From positions 14,305,856 to 14,369,855 of the forward strand of contig NC_135246.1 in the NCBI RefSeq assembly GCF_947623445.1: 64,000 nt of DNA, given 5' to 3'. Position numbers and translations under genes: made by a program. The notes beneath the pieces are model-generated. The model did not search any database and had not been told where the DNA came from. It saw only the letters and a program-made list of their open reading frames with translations. The stretch's first letter is position 1; the number at the start of each line of letters is the position of its first letter. Shown here one piece after another: positions 36,201 through 46,048 of the stretch. Source of the DNA: Clavelina lepadiformis (Eukaryota; Chordata; Ascidiacea; Aplousobranchia; Clavelinidae).

Positions 36201-39028
36201 GCTTAAGCAAGACTTAAATTACCAACGAGCAGATCATTAAAGACAAAATAAAGATTTGTGCTCAAAGAACTTGATTTGTTTCTGCTTGTGATTGACTCGG
36301 TACTTATCGCACATTTAAGAGTACATGCATGAAATAAATTTGAACTATCTGAACTTGTCTTACCCCAGTCGGAGTCACAGTTTCTTCTGTTTCAACTACA
36401 GATGTTAAACTAGGTGCCCCTGGCTTGTTTGAGAGATCTTTAAGTGTCGGTTCTGGAGTTTTTTCCTCAATTCTTCGTGCCTGCATCATTAGGAAAAAAG
36501 CATAAATTATAAGTTGTTTAATTAGGACCAATTGGGCATTTTATTTGATAGGTTGGCTGTGATGTATGATAGTTATGATGATGATATCATAACAATGGTT
36601 GTGGTATTAAGTTTGTTTAATGTCATGAAAATATTTTACTAACATTTATACAACAAACGTTGTATCTTTAGCAGGTGAATTATCACAGTTGTGTGTGAGT
36701 ATTAATTTTGCATTTTGAATATTTAAAGTGACTTAATTTACTGAAAAACTCAAGTACCCATATCTAGTTAAGTAGAGTAGCAAGTATTTGACATAGGTAC
36801 TCGAGTAAAGACAATGGGAACGACATAAATATTTCTCTTTGTTTGAGTTCATTTTCACACTAGGTATCGCAGTTATATTTTATATTATCTTACATTCTGG
36901 CATGAAAACATCTAAAATTCCATTATATACCAAAAATTATAAATAACAAAAAACAATACGCAATTTATTAAGAATCTTGGTTAGCAAGTAGGCAACTACT
37001 GTAATTCAACTTAATTAAGAATTAGTACATTACTTCTCAAGTATTTTTCTAATTTTACTATTAGAAATCTGTACTGAAGTGAAGTGCATACAGCAGCTCT
37101 GTTAAACATGCTGAGTTAAATACCTCATATATTTTCTGAATGGCTGTTTCTAACCTACTTTTGCACCTAGTCTGTTATCAGTTATCTTCTTGCGCTTCTA
37201 CTAGCAGTATCTAACGATTCTAACATATACCTACTACCTTTGCCGCGTGGTTGTATTATAACTTGCTTACAGTACCATTGTTTGTTACAGCTGCAGCAAA
37301 AAAGACAACTCTCACTGAATCACTTAAGTTATGCAGCTGTGTGTGTTTTCATGATACAAAATTTTCATCATAAAACATTTCGTCTGTAATGTCTGATAAA
37401 ACATGTTGCATACGCATAGCATGCTTCAACAATAAAATATTGAAAAAAAACTAAATATTTATTTAGAGAAAAAAGTTGTTAAAAAGAGTTTCTCAGAAAA
37501 TAAGATTTTTATACTTTAATAGCTTCTTCTTCTTGTTGTCGTATTAATTCAGCTTCTTCATTCAAGTGATTGCGTATCGAAGTTTCTTTGTCCAACGCTT
37601 GCAGCTCCAGGTTAGTGATTTTTTTGTCCTCCTCCAACTACAAGTAAAAGAAAAAAATATTTCAATACAGTCGACTCCGCTTAATTCGGACACTTTGGTT
37701 CCGCTCAATTTTGGCCATATTAAGCGGAGAAACGGCTTTGTCCGAATTAAGCGGAAAATCAATTGTTCGTTTCATGGTCATGCGTAAAGGCAAACAACGC
37801 ATTTAAAATACTGTACTGTTGCGTAATAAATTAATTGCAGCTGCGCTATACTGCAGTAATTGGCACTGATCGCATAAAACGTCTTCGTTTACCTTAGTAA
37901 GCAATTTCACTTTTTGTGCTCAACTTTTCTGTACCATTCTGTTCTACAAGATGGACGCAATTGTACTGAAGTAAAAGCGACTATGAAGCTGACATGGCCT
38001 TATATGAGTTCATTGTCGATTGTTACTGCATGGATCGTCATTATTTCACCATAATCACTCATAATGCAATCGCATCTTGTGTTAAAACGAACGAAGTACT
38101 GTTTATTGTGTCATAAGTTCATAACCTAACAATGGAATAGCGAACCTGTGTCCGAATTAAGCGGAGAATTGTCCGAATTAACAGGATTTTTTGTACGTTC
38201 AATTTTTACTTTTGTTCCGTTCCCGAGCATTTTGGCCGAATAAAGCGGTTGTCCGGGTTATCCGGTGTCCGAATTAAGCGGATTCGACTGTATATACATA
38301 TATACTACTGAAATGTATTTTGTCATTTAACTAAAAAACAACACCTATTTTACTGAAATTATAATTAAACTATCAAAAAGTTGATTGTTTTCTAAGTGTA
38401 TGGTATGGTGTGATTATCTCATTCTATGATATGGGTATTGCATTGGCCTGACCCAAGGTCAATATGAAGCCGGACAACTTATTGGTTAAAAAATAACAAC
38501 ACAGAGTTGAGTGTTCCAAACAAAAAAAAAACTGTAGGTTTTTGAAAGAAACTTCTACAGGTAGCAGCTAAAAGTTTCTCAAAAACATTTCATAAATTAA
38601 AATCTGGTGGTATAAAAAATACTTTGTTAAAAGTTTTCATGTAAAAGATCCCAAATAACATCATTTGCAAACTGGATTACATAAGATATAAAAAACTTAT
38701 ATAAATAATTGCAAATTTTATTACAATTTGCAGAAAACTAAAGTTCTGTCAGCTGCACATGCCAAGTCCTTCAGGGGTTTACCATCCTACTTTAGGAAGG
38801 TAAACATGGTTACTTAGCTTAGCTACTCGTCTTGAAAACAAACTAAGTTTTATAGCCGGTATAATTTAACTAGTTACATACCTTTTGCTCATATGCCTCG
38901 TTTTCTTTAAACTTGTATAAAAAATGCGCTATGTATTCAATAGGATCCATTGGCCGTTTTTCCACAACTTCTGAAAGTGCTTCAGTGAGACAGTTGCCAA
39001 GATGTTTTTTTAAGTATTCAGAATCCAT
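33275..39028 (-). CDS. DYDC1: DYDC-like protein: N-terminal DPY30 motif and long disordered tail with FN-x-Y-x-L-L repeats
   Basis: Four exons in phase 0: 39028-38882, 37637-37515, 36480-36364 and 35236-33275, giving 782 aa. Exon 1 is a DPY30/DYDC motif ([17 protein letters not shown], then [19 protein letters not shown]); exon 2 is coiled coil; exon 3 carries [18 protein letters not shown], matching the GAPNLSRVEE region of human DYDC1. DPY30 motifs dimerise and dock on amphipathic helices, for instance in radial-spoke and sperm axoneme proteins. The 1.96-kb last exon is unusual: an acidic, Ser/Thr/Glu-rich, probably disordered 653-residue tail with eight spaced FN-A/G/S-Y-x-L-L type motifs (about residues 331-618), a candidate RVxF PP1 site (RTVTF) and a C-terminal IDQDDE. 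Human DYDC proteins are under 200 aa, so the tail is a large lineage extension. AATAAA on this strand lies at 33204-33209. DYDC1 versus DYDC2 is undecided. Confidence 0.82.
37668..38290. mobile_element. Pogo/Tigger-type MITE in DYDC-like intron 1
   Basis: The 623-bp element is bounded by near-identical inverted repeats: CAGTCGACTCCGCTTAATTC at the left and, at the right, the complement of CAGTCGAATCCGCTTAATTC, with GGACAC following in both. A TA dinucleotide lies on each side (37666-37667, 38291-38292). Several internal GTCCGAATTAAGCGG words repeat. TA targets and CAGT ends are typical of the Tc1/mariner-pogo superfamily. It sits about 30 bp from the acceptor of exon 2 without touching it. 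Non-coding. Confidence 0.9.
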
Positions 39029-39178
39029 GATATAATCTATTTAACTTATCATACAGGATACTTATAAATAAGCCGTCTGTACGAGAACATAGTGGTTGAT
39101 TTAAAGGATTTCGTAGTTGTTGATCCTTCTTTCCGTACATTAATAGCTTATACAGACTAGGCCTACAGTATATTTACC

Positions 39179-39271
39179 GGGTCTATTACACAAGTGCACA
39201 ACCACAGGGTGCTTTTGTATACTAGACCCCAGCTACTTAAATTTTGAAGTCATCTTTTTGTGTACTAGACC
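39179..39271. mobile_element. Small palindromic MITE, copy 2
   Basis: Shares CAAGTGCACAACCACA and TTTGTATACTAGACCCC with 11387-11487 and has a second TACTAGACCCC at its other end (39261-39271). The two copies differ in their ends, suggesting age or rearrangement. Confidence 0.55.
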
Positions 39272-39965
39272 CCATTTAGCATTAGCCTGTATTCAGATAT
39301 TTGTAAAACAAAACTCTAGATTCTAGAACAAGTTACACATCGTTTTTCAATGGCACGCAACTAAGAAAAAAAATAGCAAGAATTGAATAGTTTTTCAAAT
39401 TGCTTTAATTAGCTATCGTTATCTCCTGGAAAATGCTATTTCATATGTTTCACATAAAAGAAGACCTTTGAGAAACGTAAATTAAAGTTACCGACGTTGC
39501 TGTATGTAAAAATACAAACCTGGTTGTCTAGTTGTTTTGCCGAACGTCATTGCTATGGTTACAGAATATGCGCCAAAAGTGGTTTGAACATCTTATAAGT
39601 GAAAAAATGTTAACAATAACATGCTTGCCACCAGGCGTGATTTCAACAGCAAAAGATGCTCAACTGGTGATTGAATTCTCGACCACAGTAATGACTATTA
39701 ATTAAGAAATTATCAAAAATCTTACATACTAATGCTTTTAGTTAACTAGTAGGCCTACTGTAGTTTTGATTTAATATACATAATATGTTAAAATCTTTGC
39801 AAGACTTGAAGTCGGATGTGATTCCTCACCGCTGGAGCCCTTTCCACCTAGATTGCCTGTGTGTACATACTTTGATAGATAATTTTTTCCAGGTTTTAAT
39901 TTGGAAAAAGGGGGCCTGTACAAACGTGGACCATTGAACATCAGCAATAAGCATGCACTGGTGGT

Positions 39966-40105
39966 CGGACGATTCAACCCACGGACGATTCAACCCCGGA
40001 CGATTCAACCCAGGACGATTCAACCCACGGACGATTCAACCCACGGACGATTCAACCCGCGGACGATTCAACCCGTGGACGATTCAACCCCGGACGATTC
40101 AACCC
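39966..40105 (+). repeat. Minisatellite array 1, nine units of about 15-16 bp
   Basis: Nine tandem copies of GGACGATTCAACCC with a variable one- or two-base spacer (AC, C, A, GC or GT). All frames are open because the unit lacks stops; the apparent proteins are artefacts of the repeat. Confidence 0.93.
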
Positions 40106-40689
40106 ATGTACAAAAACGTCTACGCAGTTCGTTATCAGGCACGGATGCCGCTTTTACCACTATACCAATACACATCTTGTGTTGTAACTAGTAGGCCTGC
40201 TTAGCGAAAAATAAATAAAGCCTACACGTTGATTAAAATTCAAACCTTAGAAACAACTGTTTGATGATTGGAATAAAGATTGCACGCAAAAAAAGTCAAT
40301 ATGGTCAATTTTTTTTAACCTGCTCAGAATGCTATCACAAAACAAATTTCAGACTTGTGCGACGTGTAGTATTATAGTATAGAAGTTATTAGGCAAATAT
40401 AAAGTCAAAATGTTACCTTAGGACTTAGGTCAAGATACGGTCAATTGTTTCTTTTAGGTCAAAATGTACTAAACTTGTAATTTTGTAATATTATTCTTCC
40501 GTTTTTCTCTTTTCTTGTACCGCAAACAATTCCAGTGCCCCAAATTAGAGGCCTACTTAGAACCAAAGCCACCAAGAGAGGGAAGGCCTTTCAGCGCGTC
40601 TGGTGACGTCACGATGTGAAGGCATTGCATTTGAAACTGCAAGTTGTCAATCAATCTTGGTGATAACCTAAGCCAATAGTACGTGAAAG

Positions 40690-40867
40690 GTCCGCGGGTT
40701 GAATCGTCCTGGGTTGAATCGTCCGCGGGTTGAATCGTCCGCAGGTTGAATGGTCGGCGGGTTGAATCGTCCGCGGGTTGAACCGTCCGTGGGTTGAATC
40801 GTCCTGGGTTGAATGGTCCTGGGTTGAATCGTCCGTGGGTTGAATGGTCCGGGGTTGAATCGACCTG
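40690..40867 (-). repeat. Minisatellite array 2, eleven units, inverted relative to array 1
   Basis: Eleven copies of GGGTTGAATCGTCC with variable spacer, the reverse complement of the array 1 unit, 585 bp away. Some units carry GGTCC in place of CGTCC. The two arrays could pair as a long interrupted inverted repeat. Confidence 0.93.
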
Positions 40868-41291
40868 GAACCGCATGCACTATTTCTGCCTTGTGCAAAG
40901 ACATTACCATTACAATGCGTATTACCTAGCAAGGCCACAAAGTTGCAAAGTTGTTACCGTTAATTATCGTGATTGTCTATTATACAAATAAAAAACACGA
41001 TTATACAACACCTATTTACAATTTATTTGCGCTATGGTACTGGTACTATTAAGCACATTACACAATACAATTGAAATACAAAACATTCAACAACAAAACA
41101 AACGTAACACCATCTTATAAAATGTAGAGAGCAAATGTTAGGTCTTTGAAACTCGGTAACAGTAGTGATTTGCACCAACTTTCCAGGAAACAAAGTCTAC
41201 CCTTCTAGCGCACTTTTATATACCATTTCTATCTTTTTCCTCAATGTTCTGCTAGAAAAGTTCCAACCTACTACTAAGTTGCATCTTCCTG

Positions 41292-43230
41292 TCAAGTATT
41301 GTCATTAATTAAAGCTTCTACATGTTCTATAACCCATGAAATGTTTGGCCGAGTGGCAGGTTCCACATCCATTAAACGACGAACAAGATTACGATACGTT
41401 GCGGGATATCTAAACATAAGTTATGCACGAATATACGGCATTACATACTGCTTTCTAAAAACTGTATATATTTTAATATGATTCATTTTCTACAGATAAC
41501 AACTTACAAATCTGTTTGAGGAAAAGGAAGATTCCTGTTTTGCACGGCAAGTGCCACAGAATCTTTTTTTAACCAAACTTGGTCAAATGGTCCTTCCAAA
41601 TACATTAAGCTAAAGAGAATGCATCCCAACGACTAAAAACATGTTTGGCATACATGTAACATTGTAATTGATAGTACCAGAACACACAAGAAATAATAGA
41701 AATAGCAAGTTTGCAACCTACCCATATGTCAACTTTTTCATCTATGATACAATGTAATGGAACTTGAAAAAGCTCAGGGGCACGAAAAGGCATTGTACAT
41801 CGCTCAGCAGCAAGATCCTGAAATTTGAAGTGACACACAAGCAAAGCTTTATATATCACAATTGTGAAAGCTTAGAACACACTGATATGCGATTATAAGC
41901 CTATTCCAAAAACTTACAAAAATATAATAGAATAGTGCCTGCCTGTAAGGCTTGAGCTTCTTTAGCATTTCTAATGGTAACCCGTGCCGGTGCCACTGAA
42001 CCAAGATCCATCAAAACCGGGACATCTTCATTTGTTATCAGCACATTGCCAGGTTTAATATCCCTAAATGTGTAAACTTCACTATCTCATGTGTCTGATT
42101 GAGTTTAATGGTGTTCTTTTTTTCTTTCTGTTTAATGATCTCACTTCAGTTTATCTAAAATTAAAAAATCAGCAAAAATCGGACACAACCTGTGAGCAAG
42201 AGCTTCTGGTTGATGGTTATGGAAAGCTTCAACACCTTTGCAACTTCCAAGAAACAAGCTAAGAACTCTGTCCTTTGGTATTTTTTCATTCTTAGTAGCT
42301 AAACGTTGATATTCATCATAGAGAGTTCCGCGCTATTTCATAGCAAAAATACGTTATATCAATCGACAACAACAATAACAATTTCAAGCAAAACTGTGTC
42401 TCCGGATTTTGAGAAAAAACAGAAAAAATTATCAAGAATTAAACTGACTGGTGATAGACAAACCTTGTAATATGGAAGAACCAACCAAACTTCTGTCAAC
42501 CTGCCCTTGTTTTTGATACAGTGGTCAACAAGAGGAATAATGTTTTCATGATGAAACATGCGACAGTACTCAACCTCCTAAATGGCGCATCAGTAAGTTA
42601 AGTCACAAGCTATTTCATGTAAACCCAGAAAATTTTATGTGTTACAAAAACCACATTTATGCACAAGTAGGAATTTTAAAGTATTACATTACCTCTAATG
42701 CTTCATTCTCCGCTTTCTTGTCATGGCATATGATACGTTTGAGAGCAAAAAATGTCCCAGATTTTGCATCTTCAATTAAATCAACATAACTAAATCCCCT
42801 TCAACAACAAGAAAAAAAATTGTGAAAAGTCAGTTGTGTGAAAAATGGTTGTAATCAATGTTCCCTCTAAGCTGCGCGCGTGCGCAAATGCGCACTGCTG
42901 ACACGGTCACCGCGCACAGAAAATCTGTGCTGCGCACAAGAAAAAAATCCAACCTGAATTGAAAACAAAATAAACGCATAATAATGGCCACAGTGCGCAC
43001 GTGGCTCGTCTGATGTTGCTCACAGTGGTCCAAGGCACTGCTCAGGGAGTTAGTGTGTTTGCTCAGACTCATAAAAAATTAGAGGGAACATTGGTTGTAA
43101 TGTATTTTTTGTTATGGAGCAAAACTTACCCTTCACCAATGTTGTCCTGATGCAAATATCGTTTCTGATTTATTGTCACCAATCCTCTTCCACAAACACA
43201 AGCATTTACTGTTGACAACGCACCACCCAT
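41292..43230 (-). CDS. STK16: STK16 (myristoylated Ser/Thr kinase, NAK family)
   Basis: Eight exons: 43230-43130, 42798-42693, 42577-42464, 42332-42190, 42063-41943, 41817-41722, 41632-41508 and 41409-41292. Phases agree, giving 307 aa (human 305). MGG at the start and CVCGRG soon after suit N-terminal acylation. Kinase features: glycine loop GEGGFSYVDL, VAIK-type FFALKRI, catalytic AHRDIKPGN across the exon 4/5 junction, metal-binding DLGS (DLG instead of DFG, usual for STK16), and the activation segment end RCTMPFRAPELF with CIIDEKVDIWSLGC. STK16 is a Golgi/membrane-linked, constitutively active kinase. Intron 5 begins with GC rather than GT (41941-41942), a probable GC-AG intron. Intron 1 holds a hAT MITE. 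The gene lies 455 bp after the dsRBD gene, same strand. Confidence 0.96.
42856..43093. mobile_element. hAT-type MITE in STK16 intron 1
   Basis: The 238-bp element starts CAATGTTCCCTCTAA and ends TTAGAGGGAACATTG, a 15-bp perfect inverted repeat. It is flanked by a perfect 8-bp duplication GTTGTAAT (42848-42855 and 43094-43101). It has a GC-rich core with repeated TGCGCAC words, unlike its surroundings. It looks recent. Confidence 0.94.
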
Positions 43231-43684
43231 TTTAGCCGCAATTACATTTCCAAACTAAACTACATGCAATAAAACTGGCTTGATGTTGTTGTCCCTACAA
43301 AATACAAATGATCAAGGTGAGGAAGAAAGATGTGTATTCTGTTTTACTGCAATTAATATACCATCTATGGTGCATTGATTTATCAGTATAGTGTTTCAAA
43401 AGTATATTAACATGACAACAATGATACTTTATAGCAATACAGCTCGACAGGCCAGATACATGCATAATAAAACAAGCATGACACATTTAACAAAGAATGC
43501 TGAGGTTTCACAATAGAAATTCAGCAAACTTTAGCGACATAAATGTGTAACACGTTACTTTTGAATGCATAGCGTTACTTTATATTAAAAAACAGTATTT
43601 TAAATATCCGAAAACATGCATAGCAAATTAAAATTTTTTTTTTGTCGCAATAGCAGCTTGATAGAAATATAATGAATAAAATCA

Positions 43685-44623
43685 TCACAAATTTTCATCA
43701 CTATCAACAGTGAAAACCTTCAGTAATTCTAAAGCATTTGTAGCTGCATCAGTATGTGCCTCTTTGCGTGTTTTGGCCAAACCATGGACAATGTTAGGTG
43801 GTTGCGTGGTTAGTTCAACAAGGCATTGGTAGTCACCTTCGGACGTCATGCAACCAATATCCTTGAAAACGACTTCAAAATTGTTTTGACTAGCAAGATC
43901 ATGCAACGTCTGGCAACTTGACAAATTTGAATCACAGTTGATTTCAGAGATTTTTAATTTTTCTCCAATAGAATTGGAAAGCTCATTAAAAGCTAGTTTA
44001 TTCTTTGCTTCGCGACTTTGATTTGTAACACTTTCTTTGGCTTCTGGAGGTAAATTAATGATCTTCCTATACATGTTTGAAGCAGCCAAACGTTTTGCAT
44101 GCTTTTTTGCTGACCCAGATCCATATTCTTTAAAACTTTCCACAGTGCAGCAAATGATGAATTCTTTTTTATGGGCAGGTCCAGTCTCGTGAGCAAGAGT
44201 GTATTCTGGCAGACGCCAGCCACGAGCAACCACCAACTCTTGAAGGGAACCAACAGGATTTGCATCGTCTGGCTCGTTTGAAGCTGATTTACCGATGTCC
44301 AAGTATTCTGGCTTTTCTTCAAAGGGTAATGCATCCTCCGAAACAAGACCAGCGGTTAACGTTTTCAAAACTGCTTCAGCCGCAGCATGTTTTGCTTGTT
44401 TCTTGCTTCCTCCTTGCCCAGTTGCTTTCACATCTCCAACCATACATCTGTAAACAAACTGTGGTTGATGGGCTCTTCCTTCTAATGCAGTTAAGTCATA
44501 CTGTGGAGTTTTTCCAAGTTTCTGGCAATATTCTTGGAGTGTTGAAATAGGTGTTTTAAATTTTTGATTCGTTTGGCTTTGGGATATGACTGTCTCGCCA
44601 CTTTCAAAGTTAATAGAACCCAT
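43685..44623 (-). CDS. TARBP2: TARBP2/PRKRA-type protein with three dsRNA-binding domains, intronless
   Basis: One open frame of 312 aa, ATG 44623-44621. dsRBD1 (about residues 24-92) has TPISTLQEYCQKLGKTPQYD, then HQPQFVYRC and a basic GGSKKQAKHAAAEAV. dsRBD2 (about 123-191) has VGSLQELVVARGWRLPEY, then GPAHKKEF and GSAKKHAKRLAAS. dsRBD3 (about 237-306) keeps the fold (LHDLASQNNFEVVF, then CLVELTT and EAHTDAATNALELL) but lacks the KKxAK helix, as in the protein-binding third domain of TARBP2, PRKRA and Loquacious. That domain binds Dicer, so a role in small-RNA processing is likely. Human TARBP2 is 366 aa. The lack of introns suggests intron loss or retroposition. STK16 starts 455 bp downstream on the same strand, so co-transcription is possible but unproven. 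Confidence 0.92.
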   Translation of the reverse strand: MGSINFESGETVISQSQTNQKFKTPISTLQEYCQKLGKTPQYDLTALEGRAHQPQFVYRCMVGDVKATGQGGSKKQAKHAAAEAVLKTLTAGLVSEDALPFEEKPEYLDIGKSASNEPDDANPVGSLQELVVARGWRLPEYTLAHETGPAHKKEFIICCTVESFKEYGSGSAKKHAKRLAASNMYRKIINLPPEAKESVTNQSREAKNKLAFNELSNSIGEKLKISEINCDSNLSSCQTLHDLASQNNFEVVFKDIGCMTSEGDYQCLVELTTQPPNIVHGLAKTRKEAHTDAATNALELLKVFTVDSDENL

Positions 44624-45428
44624 TATAACTTAAATAAAATATTTAATAAACCTCAACATCTGAGAGAATTCAGCACATATCACATTATTGTATTGGAATT
44701 ATTGTATAAATATGCATAATTGTATATATGCTCATATAAAAAGCTATTTTGAATGTTATTAACCAAGTAATACAATTTTGCTAATTGTGTGCATGCACTA
44801 TGAAGTGAAGATGTGGCACAAACAAACACAAAACTTGTCAACCAAAGCTGTAGCCAGGGTTAAATTTTTCCTGAGGCAAAACTGTTAATTAGGCTAATCC
44901 TCAATTAGGCATGTTGTTGAAGGCAATTTAGCTTTTATAACTGTTTGTTGCAGGAAAAAATAAATGAAAAGAACGGAAACAAGTGCTTCATTTGCCTCAA
45001 TGTATGGCTACGGTCTTGCCAATGCGCGATTTGCTTTGTTAGAAATAGACCATCTAAAACTTTTTCTCTAAATGCCGACCGCATTAAAACAGCGACTGTT
45101 ATGATAGCGACTTAACTAGGCTTTCCATTTTTCCAAATTTTTTTGTTGTTTATCATTGCTTTTTGAAATAGGCTTGAACATTTGCTTAATTGCCTATTGT
45201 GATGGGACAATACAAAAGCTTATTGAAATTTATCACCCGCAGGGAAGGCCTATTGTGATACACTAGATTGCGGATTATACGAGAAGACAGCTGGATACAG
45301 TGATTTTAAGTAAAAATATCCGCATAGTTTGATGTTATTTTGAATGAATAGCGCAGTTGTGCACCAAGACTATTAAGTAAAACTAAGCAAAGAAACATTT
45401 AAGTGCAGTTTCGGAACCCTTAGTTTGC

Positions 45429-45701
45429 TTAAACTTCAGGGGTTGGCACAATGCGTTTCAGGGATCAACGGAAACTCATCATCCTTCCATCTTTCGATTC
45501 ATCGAAGCTTTAAGACGGGAGGAAGCCCTTCAACGGGCAAACCGAACCCAGCTACTACAAGGCAGAGACCTGACTCAGCGAATGAAAAGATACGTGACAA
45601 TGAACACACGAATCACTGTTGTACAGCAAAATCGAGGCCAGTATGATCTGCGGCAGTTCCTTCGAGCCTTTGCTCGCAATTTAGAAATAAACGTGTCTTG
45701 A
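45429..45701 (+). pseudogene. Mutator-like (MULE/FLYWCH-type) transposase C-terminal remnant
   Basis: An open stretch ending in TGA (45699-45701) reads NFRGWHNAFQ, then THHPSIFRFIEALRREEALQ. This is the conserved C-terminal signature of animal MULE transposases, where the usual form is N-N-x-E-GWH-x-F then HP-x-W-x-F. The catalytic DDE region upstream was not found and the piece starts abruptly, so this is a truncated relic. It could alternatively be the last exon of a domesticated gene, but no partner exons were seen. Confidence 0.75.
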
Positions 45702-45931
45702 TTTTTATTGCATTTTTATTTTATTTTATTGCTTTTTAAATCATGTGACTTCATGTGACTATGGATAGTCCAAATAAAATGTTGTTTTAAAGTCCCGTTT
45801 GGTTTCAATCTTTCACTACGCAGTATTTGCCTGTTTCTGCGTGCATACGTGTGTAGAGAGGTGTGGGGGATGGAAGTGCGTGTGCGCGTAAGCCTTGGAT
45901 TTAATAAAAGAAGTGAGGTCGCTGTTGTGGC

Positions 45932-46048
45932 AGTCGCTGTTTTAAATGAATCGCTGTCGTGTAGTCGCTCTATTGACAGTCGCTGTTTTAAATGAATCGC
46001 TGTCGTGTGGTCGCTCTATTGATAGTCGCTGTTCTGACAGTCGCTATT
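45932..46048 (+). repeat. Tandem repeat, two 46-bp units plus a partial third
   Basis: The unit begins AGTCGCTGTTTTAAATGAATC and continues with GCTGTCGTGTAGTCGCTC. Units 1 and 2 differ at two positions. Within the unit, a GTCGCT word recurs about every 10-25 bp, so the array grew from a shorter motif. Confidence 0.85.

Larger units (their letters stand above)
39029..41291. other. Intergenic, DYDC-like 5' flank to STK16 3' flank
   Basis: Contains a palindromic MITE copy and two inverted minisatellite arrays (listed separately). No exon was recognised. An AATAAA on the minus strand at 41022-41027 suits the STK16 3' end. Confidence 0.55.

Noticed and set aside
39901-40204. Open frames with repeated DDSTHGRFNP or RTIQP peptides
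   Set aside because: They are translations of the stop-free minisatellite in every frame and strand; not genes.
40553-40991. Open frames over the second minisatellite array
   Set aside because: Same artefact on the inverted array.
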